Below are positions 1 to 15,000 of a stretch of 64,000 bases of DNA, piece by piece; within the stretch, counting starts at the first letter, position 1; each line of letters opens with the position of its first letter. The notes under the pieces were generated by a model. That model worked only from the letters and a program-made list of their open reading frames with translations. It ran no database searches and was not told the DNA's origin. Source of the DNA: Paragordius varius (Eukaryota > Nematomorpha); NCBI GenBank assembly GCA_964247055.1, contig OZ176051.1:10602001-10666000 (forward strand), read 5' to 3'. The position numbers were made by a program, and so were the translations under genes.

Positions 1-3000
1 GAAAAATCAGTTTTTAGCGGGTAGCTCCTTACCCAGCAGCTATCATCAAATAAACGGTGGACTATAATTTCTGCCTTTTAACAGGAAATACGTGGAATCT
101 TTATTGAATTTTTATGGTCTCATACCTAGGGCGAAAAATCGATTTAAAAAATTATTTTTGTGGACTTTGTTTTTTTTTTGAAAAAAATGGCATTTTACGG
201 GGGGAGCGGGTAAAAAGAGGGCCTAAATCAAAAAAGTGACTCGACTATGTTCGGCGCAATCGAAAATAAGTAAACAAAAATCATATTTGAAATTGAATGG
301 TCCAACACGTTCTCCAAAAAATTGACTTAACCCATTTTTCACACGGGGTGGGCCCAAACTGGGGACCTAATTCCAAAAAAGGGCGAAGCTATTGTCGGGG
401 CATTCATTAATTATTAAATTTTTTCGATGTTTGGATTTGAATGGGTTCACCGGTTTTCCGGAAACAGATCACAAAGTTATATGAAAAATCAGTTTTTAGC
501 GGGTAGCTCCTTACCCAGCAACTATCATCAAATAAACGGTGGACTATAATTTCTGCCTTTTAACAGGAAATACGTGGAATCTTTATTGAATTTTTACGGT
601 CTCATACCTAGGGCGAAAAATCGATTTAAAAAATTATTTTTGTGGACTTTGTTTTTTTTTTGAAAAAAATGGCATTTTACGGGGGGAGCGGGTAAAAAGA
701 GGGCCTAAATCAAAAAAGTGACTCGACTATGTTCGGCGCAATCGAAAATAAGTAAACAAAAATCATATTTGAAATTGAATGGTCCAACACGTTCTCCAAA
801 AAATTGACTTAACCCATTTTTCACACGGGGTGGGCCCAAACTGGGGACCTAATTCCAAAAGAAGCTATTGTCGGGGCATTCATTAATGATTAAATTTTTT
901 CGATGTTTGGATTTGAATGGGTTCACCGGTTTTCCGGAAACAGATCACAAAGTTATATGAAAAATCAGTTTTTAGCGGGTAGCTCCTTACCCAGCAACTA
1001 TCATCAAATAAACGGTGGACTATAATTTCTGCCTTTTAACAGGAAATACGTGGAATCTTTATTGAATTTTTATGGTCTCATACCTAGGGCGAAAAATCGA
1101 TTTAAAAAATTATTTTTGTGGACTTTTTTTTTTGAAAAAAATGGCATTTTACGGGGGGAGCGGGTAAAAAGAGGGCCTAAATCAAAAAAGTGACTCGACT
1201 ATGTTCGGCGCAATCGAAAATAAGTAAACAAAAATCATATTTGAAATTGAATGGTCCAACACGTTCTCCAAAAAATTGACTTAACCCATTTTTCACACGG
1301 GGTGGGCCCAAACTGGGGACCTAATTCCAAAAAAGGGCGAAGCTATTGTCGGGGCATTCATTAATGATTAAATTTTTTCGATGTTTGGATTTGAATGGGT
1401 TCACCGGTTTTCCGGAAACAGATCACAAAGTTATATGAAAAATCAGTTTTTAGCGGGTAGCTCCTTACCCAGCAGCTATCATCAAATAAACGGTGGACTA
1501 TAATTTCTGCCTTTTAACAGGAAATACGTGGATTCTTTATTGAATTTTTACGGTCTCATACCTAGGGCGAAAAATCGATTTAAAAAATTATTTTTGTGGA
1601 CTTTGTTTTTTTTTGAAAAAAATGGCATTTTACGGGGGGAGCGGGTAAAAAGAGGGCCTAAATCAAAAAAGTGACTCGACTATGTTCGGCGCAATCGAAA
1701 ATAAGTAAACAAAAATCATATTTGAAATTGAATGGTCCAACACGTTCTCCAAAAAATTGACTTAACCCATTTTTCACACGGGGTGGGCCCAAACTGGGGA
1801 CCTAATTCCAAAAAAGGGCGAAGCTATTGTCGGGGCATTCATTAATGATTAAATTTTTTCGATGTTTGGATTTGAATGGGTTCACCGGTTTTCCGGAAAC
1901 AGATCACAAAGTTATATGAAAAATCAGTTTTTAGCGGGTAGCTCCTTACCCAGCAGCTATCATCAAATAAACGGTGGACTATAATTTCTGCCTTTTAACA
2001 GGAAATACGTGGATTCTTTATTGAATTTTTACGGTCTCATACCTAGGGCGAAAAATCGATTTAAAAAATTATTTTTGTGGACTTTGTTTTTTTTTTGAAA
2101 AAAATGGCATTTTACGGGGGGAGCGGGTAAAAAGAGGGCCTAAATCAAAAAAGTGACTCGACTATGTTCGGCGCAATCGAAAATAAGTAAACAAAAATCA
2201 TATTTGAAATTGAATGGTCCAACACGTTCTCCAAAAAATTGACTTAACCCATTTTTCACACGGGGTGGGCCCAAACTGGGGACCTAATTCCAAAAAAGGG
2301 CGAAGCTATTGTCGGGGCATTCATTAATGATTAAATTTTTTCGATGTTTGGATTTGAATGGGTTCACCGGTTTTCCGGAAACAGATCACAAAGTTATATG
2401 AAAAATCAGTTTTTAGCGGGTAGCTCCTTACCCAGCAGCTATCATCAAATAAACGGTGGACTATAATTTCTGCCTTTTAACAGGAAATACGTGGAATCTT
2501 TATTGAATTTTTATGGTCTCATACCTAGGGCGAAAAATCGATTTAAAAAATTATTTTTGTGGACTTTGTTTTTTTTTTGAAAAAAATGGCATTTTACGGG
2601 GGGAGCGGGTAAAAAGAGGGCCTAAATCAAAAAAGTGACTCGACTATGTTCGGCGCAATCGAAAATAAGTAAACAAAAATCATATTTGAAATTGAATGGT
2701 CCAACACGTTCTCCAAAAAATTGACTTAACCCATTTTTCACACGGGGTGGGCCCAAACTGGGGACCTAATTCCAAAAAAGGGCGAAGCTATTGTCGGGGC
2801 ATTCATTAATTATTAAATTTTTTCGATGTTTGGATTTGAATGGGTTCACCGGTTTTCCGGAAACAGATCACAAAGTTATATGAAAAATCAGTTTTTAGCG
2901 GGTAGCTCCTTACCCAGCAACTATCATCAAATAAACGGTGGACTATAATTTCTGCCTTTTAACAGGAAATACGTGGAATCTTTATTGAATTTTTATGGTC

Positions 3001-6000
3001 TCATACCTAGGGCGAAAAATCGATTTAAAAAATTATTTTTGTGGACTTTTTTTTTTGAAAAAAATGGCATTTTACGGGGGGAGCGGGTAAAAAGAGGGCC
3101 TAAATCAAAAAAGTGACTCGACTATGTTCGGCGCAATCGAAAATAAGTAAACAAAAATCATATTTGAAATTGAATGGTCCAACACGTTCTCCAAAAAATT
3201 GACTTAACCCATTTTTCACACGGGGTGGGCCCAAACTGGGGACCTAATTCCAAAAAAGGGCGAAGCTATTGTCGGGGCATTCATTAATGATTAAATTTTT
3301 TCGATGTTTGGATTTGAATGGGTTCACCGGTTTTCCGGAAACAGATCACAAAGTTATATGAAAAATCAGTTTTTAGCGGGTAGCTCCTTACCCAGCAGCT
3401 ATCATCAAATAAACGGTGGACTATAATTTCTGCCTTTTAACAGGAAATACGTGGATTCTTTATTGAATTTTTACGGTCTCATACCTAGGGCGAAAAATCG
3501 ATTTAAAAAATTATTTTTGTGGACTTTGTTTTTTTTTGAAAAAAATGGCATTTTACGGGGGGAGCGGGTAAAAAGAGGGCCTAAATCAAAAAAGTGACTC
3601 GACTATGTTCGGCGCAATCGAAAATAAGTAAACAAAAATCATATTTGAAATTGAATGGTCCAACACGTTCTCCAAAAAATTGACTTAACCCATTTTTCAC
3701 ACGGGGTGGGCCCAAACTGGGGACCTAATTCCAAAAAAGGGCGAAGCTATTGTCGGGGCATTCATTAATGATTAAATTTTTTCGATGTTTGGATTTGAAT
3801 GGGTTCACCGGTTTTCCGGAAACAGATCACAAAGTTATATGAAAAATCAGTTTTTAGCGGGTAGCTCCTTACCCAGCAGCTATCATCAAATAAACGGTGG
3901 ACTATAATTTCTGCCTTTTAACAGGAAATACGTGGATTCTTTATTGAATTTTTACGGTCTCATACCTAGGGCGAAAAATCGATTTAAAAAATTATTTTTG
4001 TGGACTTTGTTTTTTTTTTGAAAAAAATGGCATTTTACGGGGGGAGCGGGTAAAAAGAGGGCCTAAATCAAAAAAGTGACTCGACTATGTTCGGCGCAAT
4101 CGAAAATAAGTAAACAAAAATCATATTTGAAATTGAATGGTCCAACACGTTCTCCAAAAAATTGACTTAACCCATTTTTCACACGGGGTGGGCCCAAACT
4201 GGGGACCTAATTCCAAAAAAGGGCGAAGCTATTGTCGGGGCATTCATTAATGATTAAATTTTTTCGATGTTTGGATTTGAATGGGTTCACCGGTTTTCCG
4301 GAAACAGATCACAAAGTTATATGAAAAATCAGTTTTTAGCGGGTAGCTCCTTACCCAGCAGCTATCATCAAATAAACGGTGGACTATAATTTCTGCCTTT
4401 TAACAGGAAATACGTGGATTCTTTATTGAATTTTTACGGTCTCATACCTAGGGCGAAAAATCGATTTAAAAAATTATTTTTGTGGACTTTGTTTTTTTTT
4501 TGAAAAAAATGGCATTTTACGGGGGGAGCGGGTAAAAAGAGGGCCTAAATCAAAAAAGTGACTCGACTATGTTCGGCGCAATCGAAAATAAGTAAACAAA
4601 AATCATATTTGAAATTGAATGGTCCAACACGTTCTCCAAAAAATTGACTTAACCCATTTTTCACACGGGGTGGGCCCAAACTGGGGACCTAATTCCAAAA
4701 AAGGGCGAAGCTATTGTCGGGGCATTCATTAATGATTAAATTTTTTCGATGTTTGGATTTGAATGGGTTCACCGGTTTTCCGGAAACAGATCACAAAGTT
4801 ATATGAAAAATCAGTTTTTAGCGGGTAGCTCCTTACCCAGCAGCTATCATCAAATAAACGGTGGACTATAATTTCTGCCTTTTAACAGGAAATACGTGGA
4901 TTCTTTATTGAATTTTTACGGTCTCATACCTAGGGCGAAAAATCGATTTAAAAAATTATTTTTGTGGACTTTGTTTTTTTTTTGAAAAAAATGGCATTTT
5001 ACGGGGGGAGCGGGTAAAAAGAGGGCCTAAATCAAAAAAGTGACTCGACTATGTTCGGCGCAATCGAAAATAAGTAAACAAAAATCATATTTGAAATTGA
5101 ATGGTCCAACACGTTCTCCAAAAAATTGACTTAACCCATTTTTCACACGGGGTGGGCCCAAACTGGGGACCTAATTCCAAAAAAGGGCGAAGCTATTGTC
5201 GGGGCATTCATTAATGATTAAATTTTTTCGATGTTTGGATTTGAATGGGTTCACCGGTTTTCCGGAAACAGATCACAAAGTTATATGAAAAATCAGTTTT
5301 TAGCGGGTAGCTCCTTACCCAGCAGCTATCATCAAATAAACGGTGGACTATAATTTCTGCCTTTTAACAGGAAATACGTGGATTCTTTATTGAATTTTTA
5401 CGGTCTCATACCTAGGGCGAAAAATCGATTTAAAAAATTATTTTTGTGGACTTTGTTTTTTTTTGAAAAAAATGGCATTTTACGGCGGGAGCGGGTAAAA
5501 AGAGGGCCTAAATCAAAAAAGTGACTCGACTATGTTCGGCGCAATCGAAAATAAGTAAACAAAAATCATATTTGAAATTGAATGGTCCAACACGTTCTCC
5601 AAAAAATTGACTTAACCCATTTTTCACACGGGGTGGGCCCAAACTGGGGACCTAATTCCAAAAAAGGGCGAAGCTATTGTCGGGGCATTCATTAATGATT
5701 AAATTTTTTCGATGTTTGGATTTGAATGGGTTCACCGGTTTTCCGGAAACAGATCACAAAGTTATATGAAAAATCAGTTTTTAGCGGGTAGCTCCTTACC
5801 CAGCAGCTATCATCAAATAAACGGTGGACTATAATTTCTGCCTTTTAACAGGAAATACGTGGATTCTTTATTGAATTTTTACGGTCTCATACCTAGGGCG
5901 AAAAATCGATTTAAAAAATTATTTTTGTGGACTTTGTTTTTTTTTTGAAAAAAATGGCATTTTACGGGGGGAGCGGGTAAAAAGAGGGCCTAAATCAAAA

Positions 6001-6249
6001 AAGTGACTCGACTATGTTCGGCGCAATCGAAAATAAGTAAACAAAAATCATATTTGAAATTGAATGGTCCAACACGTTCTCCAAAAAATTGACTTAACCC
6101 ATTTTTCACACGGGGTGGGCCCAAACTGGGGACCTAATTCCAAAAAAGGGCGAAGCTATTGTCGGGGCATTCATTAATGATTAAATTTTTTCGATGTTTG
6201 GATTTGAATGGGTTCACCGGTTTTCCGGAAACAGATCACAAAGTTATAT

Positions 6250-9139
6250 GAAAAATCAGTTTTTAGCGGGTAGCTCCTTACCCAGCAGCTATCATCAAAT
6301 AAACGGTGGACTATAATTTCTGCCTTTTAACAGGAAATACGTGGATTCTTTATTGAATTTTTACGGTCTCATACCTAGGGCGAAAAATCGATTTAAAAAA
6401 TTATTTTTGTGGACTTTGTTTTTTTTTTGAAAAAAATGGCATTTTACGGGGGGAGCGGGTAAAAAGAGGGCCTAAATCAAAAAAGTGACTCGACTATGTT
6501 CGGCGCAATCGAAAATAAGTAAACAAAAATCATATTTGAAATTGAATGGTCCAACACGTTCTCCAAAAAATTGACTTAACCCATTTTTCACATGGGGTGG
6601 GCCCAAACTGGGGACCTAATTCCAAAAAAGGGCGAAGCTATTGTCGGGGCATTCATTAATTATTAAATTTTTTCGATGTTTGGATTTGAATGGGTTCACC
6701 GGTTTTCCGGAAACAGATCACAAAGTTATATGAAAAATCAGTTTTTAGCGGGTAGCTCCTTACCCAGCAGCTATCATCAAATAAACGGTGGACTATAATT
6801 TCTGCCTTTTAACAGGAAATACGTGGATTCTTTATTGAATTTTTACGGTCTCATACCTAGGGCGAAAAATCGATTTAAAAAATTATTTTTGTGGACTTTG
6901 TTTTTTTTTTGAAAAAAATGGCATTTTACGGGGGGAGCGGGTAAAAAGAGGGCCTAAATCAAAAAAGTGACTCGACTATGTTCGGCGCAATCGAAAATAA
7001 GTAAACAAAAATCATATTTGAAATTGAATGGTCCAACACGTTCTCCAAAAAATTGACTTAACCCATTTTTCACACGGGGTGGGCCCAAACTGGGGACCTA
7101 ATTCCAAAAAAGGGCGAAGCTATTGTCGGGGCATTCATTAATGATTAAATTTTTTCGATGTTTGGATTTGAATGGGTTCACCGGTTTTCCGGAAACAGAT
7201 CACAAAGTTATATGAAAAATCAGTTTTTAGCGGGTAGCTCCTTACCCAGCAGCTATCATCAAATAAACGGTGGACTATAATTTCTGCCTTTTAACAGGAA
7301 ATACGTGGATTCTTTATTGAATTTTTACGGTCTCATACCTAGGGCGAAAAATCGATTTAAAAAATTATTTTTGTGGACTTTGTTTTTTTTTGAAAAAAAT
7401 GGCATTTTACGGCGGGAGCGGGTAAAAAGAGGGCCTAAATCAAAAAAGTGACTCGACTATGTTCGGCGCAATCGAAAATAAGTAAACAAAAATCATATTT
7501 GAAATTGAATGGTCCAACACGTTCTCCAAAAAATTGACTTAACCCATTTTTCACACGGGGTGGGCCCAAACTGGGGACCTAATTCCAAAAAAGGGCGAAG
7601 CTATTGTCGGGGCATTCATTAATGATTAAATTTTTTCGATGTTTGGATTTGAATGGGTTCACCGGTTTTCCGGAAACAGATCACAAAGTTATATGAAAAA
7701 TCAGTTTTTAGCGGGTAGCTCCTTACCCAGCAGCTATCATCAAATAAACGGTGGACTATAATTTCTGCCTTTTAACAGGAAATACGTGGATTCTTTATTG
7801 AATTTTTACGGTCTCATACCTAGGGCGAAAAATCGATTTAAAAAATTATTTTTGTGGACTTTGTTTTTTTTTTGAAAAAAATGGCATTTTACGGGGGGAG
7901 CGGGTAAAAAGAGGGCCTAAATCAAAAAAGTGACTCGACTATGTTCGGCGCAATCGAAAATAAGTAAACAAAAATCATATTTGAAATTGAATGGTCCAAC
8001 ACGTTCTCCAAAAAATTGACTTAACCCATTTTTCACATGGGGTGGGCCCAAACTGGGGACCTAATTCCAAAAAAGGGCGAAGCTATTGTCGGGGCATTCA
8101 TTAATTATTAAATTTTTTCGATGTTTGGATTTGAATGGGTTCACCGGTTTTCCGGAAACAGATCACAAAGTTATATGAAAAATCAGTTTTTAGCGGGTAG
8201 CTCCTTACCCAGCAGCTATCATCAAATAAACGGTGGACTATAATTTCTGCCTTTTAACAGGAAATACGTGGATTCTTTATTGAATTTTTACGGTCTCATA
8301 CCTAGGGCGAAAAATCGATTTAAAAAATTATTTTTGTGGACTTTGTTTTTTTTTTGAAAAAAATGGCATTTTACGGGGGGAGCGGGTAAAAAGAGGGCCT
8401 AAATCAAAAAAGTGACTCGACTATGTTCGGCGCAATCGAAAATAAGTAAACAAAAATCATATTTGAAATTGAATGGTCCAACACGTTCTCCAAAAAATTG
8501 ACTTAACCCATTTTTCACACGGGGTGGGCCCAAACTGGGGACCTAATTCCAAAAAAGGGCGAAGCTATTGTCGGGGCATTCATTAATGATTAAATTTTTT
8601 CGATGTTTGGATTTGAATGGGTTCACCGGTTTTCCGGAAACAGATCACAAAGTTATATGAAAAATCAGTTTTTAGCGGGTAGCTCCTTACCCAGCAGCTA
8701 TCATCAAATAAACGGTGGACTATAATTTCTGCCTTTTAACAGGAAATACGTGGATTCTTTATTGAATTTTTACGGTCTCATACCTAGGGCGAAAAATCGA
8801 TTTAAAAAATTATTTTTGTGGACTTTGTTTTTTTTTGAAAAAAATGGCATTTTACGGCGGGAGCGGGTAAAAAGAGGGCCTAAATCAAAAAAGTGACTCG
8901 ACTATGTTCGGCGCAATCGAAAATAAGTAAACAAAAATCATATTTGAAATTGAATGGTCCAACACGTTCTCCAAAAAATTGACTTAACCCATTTTTCACA
9001 CGGGGTGGGCCCAAACTGGGGACCTAATTCCAAAAAAGGGCGAAGCTATTGTCGGGGCATTCATTAATGATTAAATTTTTTCGATGTTTGGATTTGAATG
9101 GGTTCACCGGTTTTCCGGAAACAGATCACAAAGTTATAT
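6250..9139. repeat. Three-monomer higher-order repeat within the satellite
   Basis: Monomers starting at 6250, 6732 and 7213 and those at 7695, 8177 and 8659 carry the same ordered set of variants. The first of each trio has CACATGGGG and AATTATTAAA, the second is plain, and the third has ACGGCGGGAG and a shorter T-run. The period is about 1,445 bp, so blocks of three monomers were copied together. Confidence 0.8.
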
Positions 9140-12030
9140 GAAAAATCAGTTTTTAGCGGGTAGCTCCTTACCCAGCAGCTATCATCAAATAAACGGTGGA
9201 CTATAATTTCTGCCTTTTAACAGGAAATACGTGGAATCTTTATTGAATTTTTATGGTCTCATACCTAGGGCGAAAAATCGATTTAAAAAATTATTTTTGT
9301 GGACTTTGTTTTTTTTTTGAAAAAAATGGCATTTTACGGGGGGAGCGGGTAAAAAGAGGGCCTAAATCAAAAAAGTGACTCGACTATGTTCGGCGCAATC
9401 GAAAATAAGTAAACAAAAATCATATTTGAAATTGAATGGTCCAACACGTTCTCCAAAAAATTGACTTAACCCATTTTTCACACGGGGTGGGCCCAAACTG
9501 GGGACCTAATTCCAAAAAAGGGCGAAGCTATTGTCGGGGCATTCATTAATGATTAAATTTTTTCGATGTTTGGATTTGAATGGGTTCACCGGTTTTCCGG
9601 AAACAGATCACAAAGTTATATGAAAAATCAGTTTTTAGCGGGTAGCTCCTTACCCAGCAGCTATCATCAAATAAACGGTGGACTATAATTTCTGCCTTTT
9701 AACAGGAAATACGTGGAATCTTTATTGAATTTTTATGGTCTCATACCTAGGGCGAAAAATCGATTTAAAAAATTATTTTTGTGGACTTTGTTTTTTTTTT
9801 GAAAAAAATGGCATTTTACGGGGGGAGCGGGTAAAAAGAGGGCCTAAATCAAAAAAGTGACTCGACTATGTTCGGCGCAATCGAAAATAAGTAAACAAAA
9901 ATCATATTTGAAATTGAATGGTCCAACACGTTCTCCAAAAAATTGACTTAACCCATTTTTCACACGGGGTGGGCCCAAACTGGGGACCTAATTCCAAAAA
10001 AGGGCGAAGCTATTGTCGGGGCATTCATTAATGATTAAATTTTTTCGATGTTTGGATTTGAATGGGTTCACCGGTTTTCCGGAAACAGATCACAAAGTTA
10101 TATGAAAAATCAGTTTTTAGCGGGTAGCTCCTTACCCAGCAGCTATCATCAAATAAACGGTGGACTATAATTTCTGCCTTTTAACAGGAAATACGTGGAT
10201 TCTTTATTGAATTTTTACGGTCTCATACCTAGGGCGAAAAATCGATTTAAAAAATTATTTTTGTGGACTTTGTTTTTTTTTGAAAAAAATGGCATTTTAC
10301 GGCGGGAGCGGGTAAAAAGAGGGCCTAAATCAAAAAAGTGACTCGACTATGTTCGGCGCAATCGAAAATAAGTAAACAAAAATCATATTTGAAATTGAAT
10401 GGTCCAACACGTTCTCCAAAAAATTGACTTAACCCATTTTTCACACGGGGTGGGCCCAAACTGGGGACCTAATTCCAAAAAAGGGCGAAGCTATTGTCGG
10501 GGCATTCATTAATGATTAAATTTTTTCGATGTTTGGATTTGAATGGGTTCACCGGTTTTCCGGAAACAGATCACAAAGTTATATGAAAAATCAGTTTTTA
10601 GCGGGTAGCTCCTTACCCAGCAGCTATCATCAAATAAACGGTGGACTATAATTTCTGCCTTTTAACAGGAAATACGTGGAATCTTTATTGAATTTTTATG
10701 GTCTCATACCTAGGGCGAAAAATCGATTTAAAAAATTATTTTTGTGGACTTTGTTTTTTTTTTGAAAAAAATGGCATTTTACGGGGGGAGCGGGTAAAAA
10801 GAGGGCCTAAATCAAAAAAGTGACTCGACTATGTTCGGCGCAATCGAAAATAAGTAAACAAAAATCATATTTGAAATTGAATGGTCCAACACGTTCTCCA
10901 AAAAATTGACTTAACCCATTTTTCACACGGGGTGGGCCCAAACTGGGGACCTAATTCCAAAAAAGGGCGAAGCTATTGTCGGGGCATTCATTAATGATTA
11001 AATTTTTTCGATGTTTGGATTTGAATGGGTTCACCGGTTTTCCGGAAACAGATCACAAAGTTATATGAAAAATCAGTTTTTAGCGGGTAGCTCCTTACCC
11101 AGCAGCTATCATCAAATAAACGGTGGACTATAATTTCTGCCTTTTAACAGGAAATACGTGGAATCTTTATTGAATTTTTACGGTCTCATACCTAGGGCGA
11201 AAAATCGATTTAAAAAATTATTTTTGTGGACTTTGTTTTTTTTTTGAAAAAAATGGCATTTTACGGGGGGAGCGGGTAAAAAGAGGGCCTAAATCAAAAA
11301 AGTGACTCGACTATGTTCGGCGCAATCGAAAATAAGTAAACAAAAATCATATTTGAAATTGAATGGTCCAACACGTTCTCCAAAAAATTGACTTAACCCA
11401 TTTTTCACACGGGGTGGGCCCAAACTGGGGACCTAATTCCAAAAAAGGGCGAAGCTATTGTCGGGGCATTCATTAATGATTAAATTTTTTCGATGTTTGG
11501 ATTTGAATGGGTTCACCGGTTTTCCGGAAACAGATCACAAAGTTATATGAAAAATCAGTTTTTAGCGGGTAGCTCCTTACCCAGCAGCTATCATCAAATA
11601 AACGGTGGACTATAATTTCTGCCTTTTAACAGGAAATACGTGGAATCTTTATTGAATTTTTACGGTCTCATACCTAGGGCGAAAAATCGATTTAAAAAAT
11701 TATTTTTGTGGACTTTGTTTTTTTTTTGAAAAAAATGGCATTTTACGGGGGGAGCGGGTAAAAAGAGGGCCTAAATCAAAAAAGTGACTCGACTATGTTC
11801 GGCGCAATCGAAAATAAGTAAACAAAAATCATATTTGAAATTGAATGGTCCAACACGTTCTCCAAAAAATTGACTTAACCCATTTTTCACACGGGGTGGG
11901 CCCAAACTGGGGACCTAATTCCAAAAAAGGGCGAAGCTATTGTCGGGGCATTCATTAATGATTAAATTTTTTCGATGTTTGGATTTGAATGGGTTCACCG
12001 GTTTTCCGGAAACAGATCACAAAGTTATAT

Positions 12031-15000
12031 GAAAAATCAGTTTTTAGCGGGTAGCTCCTTACCCAGCAGCTATCATCAAATAAACGGTGGACTATAATTT
12101 TTGCCTTTTAACAGGAAATACGTGGAATCTTTATTGAATTTTTTCGGTCTCATACCTAGGGCGAAAAATCGATTTAAAAAATTATTTTTGTGGACTTTTT
12201 TTTTTTTGAAAAAAATGGCATTTTACGGGGGGAGCGGGTAAAAAGTGGGCCTAAATCAAAAAAGTGACTCGACTATGTTCGGCGCAATCGAAAATAAGTA
12301 AACAAAAATCATATTTGAAATTGAATGGTCCAACACGTTCTCCAAAAAATTGACTTAACCCATTTTTCACACGGGGTGGGCCCAAACTGGGGACCTAATT
12401 CCAAAAAAGGGCGAAGCTATTGTCGGGGCATTCATTAATGATTAAATTTTTTCGATGTTTGGATTTGAATGGGTTCACCGGTTTTCCGGAAACAGATCAC
12501 AAAGTTATATGAAAAATCAGTTTTTAGCGGGTAGCTCCTTACCCAGCAGCTATCATCAAATAAACGGTGGACTATAATTTCTGCCTTTTAACAGGAAATA
12601 CGTGGATTCTTTATTGAATTTTTACGGTCTCATACCTAGGGCGAAAAATCGATTTAAAAAATTATTTTTGTGGACTTTGTTTTTTTTTGAAAAAAATGGC
12701 ATTTTACGGCGGGAGCGGGTAAAAAGAGGGCCTAAATCAAAAAAGTGACTCGACTATGTTCGGCGCAATCGTAAATAAGTAAACAAAAATCATATTTGAA
12801 ATTGAATGGTCCAACACGTTCTCCAAAAAATTGACTTAACCCATTTTTCACACGGGGTGGGCCCAAACTGGGGACCTAATTCCAAAAAAGGGCGAAGCTA
12901 TTGTCGGGGCATTCATTAATGATTAAATTTTTTCGATGTTTGGATTTGAATGGGTTCACCGGTTTTCCGGAAACAGATCACAAAGTTATATGAAAAATCA
13001 GTTTTTAGCGGGTAGCTCCTTACCCAGCAACTATCATCAAATAAACGGTGGACTATAATTTCTGCCTTTTAACAGGAAATACGTGGAATCTTTATTGAAT
13101 TTTTATGGTCTCATACCTAGGGCGAAAAATCGATTTAAAAAATTATTTTTGTGGACTTTTTTTTTTGAAAAAAATGGCATTTTACGGGGGGAGCGGGTAA
13201 AAAGAGGGCCTAAATCAAAAAAGTGACTCGACTATGTTCGGCGCAATCGAAAATAAGTAAACAAAAATCATATTTGAAATTGAATGGTCCAACACGTTCT
13301 CCAAAAAATTGACTTAACCCATTTTTCACACGGGGTGGGCCCAAACTGGGGACCTAATTCCAAAAAAGGGCGAAGCTATTGTCGGGGCATTCATTAATGA
13401 TTAAATTTTTTCGATGTTTGGATTTGAATGGGTTCACCGGTTTTCCGGAAACAGATCACAAAGTTATATGAAAAATCAGTTTTTAGCGGGTAGCTCCTTA
13501 CCCAGCAGCTATCATCAAATAAACGGTGGACTATAATTTCTGCCTTTTAACAGGAAATACGTGGAATCTTTATTGAATTTTTATGGTCTCATACCTAGGG
13601 CGAAAAATCGATTTAAAAAATTATTTTTGTGGACTTTGTTTTTTTTTTGAAAAAAATGGCATTTTACGGGGGGAGCGGGTAAAAAGAGGGCCTAAATCAA
13701 AAAAGTGACTCGACTATGTTCGGCGCAATCGAAAATAAGTAAACAAAAATCATATTTGAAATTGAATGGTCCAACACGTTCTCCAAAAAATTGACTTAAC
13801 CCATTTTTCACACGGGGTGGGCCCAAACTGGGGACCTAATTCCAAAAAAGGGCGAAGCTATTGTCGGGGCATTCATTAATGATTAAATTTTTTCGATGTT
13901 TGGATTTGAATGGGTTCACCGGTTTTCCGGAAACAGATCACAAAGTTATATGAAAAATCAGTTTTTAGCGGGTAGCTCCTTACCCAGCAGCTATCATCAA
14001 ATAAACGGTGGACTATAATTTCTGCCTTTTAACAGGAAATACGTGGAATCTTTATTGAATTTTTATGGTCTCATACCTAGGGCGAAAAATCGATTTAAAA
14101 AATTATTTTTGTGGACTTTGTTTTTTTTTTGAAAAAAATGGCATTTTACGGGGGGAGCGGGTAAAAAGAGGGCCTAAATCAAAAAAGTGACTCGACTATG
14201 TTCGGCGCAATCGAAAATAAGTAAACAAAAATCATATTTGAAATTGAATGGTCCAACACGTTCTCCAAAAAATTGACTTAACCCATTTTTCACACGGGGT
14301 GGGCCCAAACTGGGGACCTAATTCCAAAAAAGGGCGAAGCTATTGTCGGGGCATTCATTAATGATTAAATTTTTTCGATGTTTGGATTTGAATGGGTTCA
14401 CCGGTTTTCCGGAAACAGATCACAAAGTTATATGAAAAATCAGTTTTTAGCGGGTAGCTCCTTACCCAGCAGCTATCATCAAATAAACGGTGGACTATAA
14501 TTTCTGCCTTTTAACAGGAAATACGTGGAATCTTTATTGAATTTTTACGGTCTCATACCTAGGGCGAAAAATCGATTTAAAAAATTATTTTTGTGGACTT
14601 TGTTTTTTTTTTGAAAAAAATGGCATTTTACGGGGGGAGCGGGTAAAAAGAGGGCCTAAATCAAAAAAGTGACTCGACTATGTTCGGCGCAATCGAAAAT
14701 AAGTAAACAAAAATCATATTTGAAATTGAATGGTCCAACACGTTCTCCAAAAAATTGACTTAACCCATTTTTCACACGGGGTGGGCCCAAACTGGGGACC
14801 TAATTCCAAAAAAGGGCGAAGCTATTGTCGGGGCATTCATTAATGATTAAATTTTTTCGATGTTTGGATTTGAATGGGTTCACCGGTTTTCCGGAAACAG
14901 ATCACAAAGTTATATGAAAAATCAGTTTTTAGCGGGTAGCTCCTTACCCAGCAGCTATCATCAAATAAACGGTGGACTATAATTTCTGCCTTTTAACAGG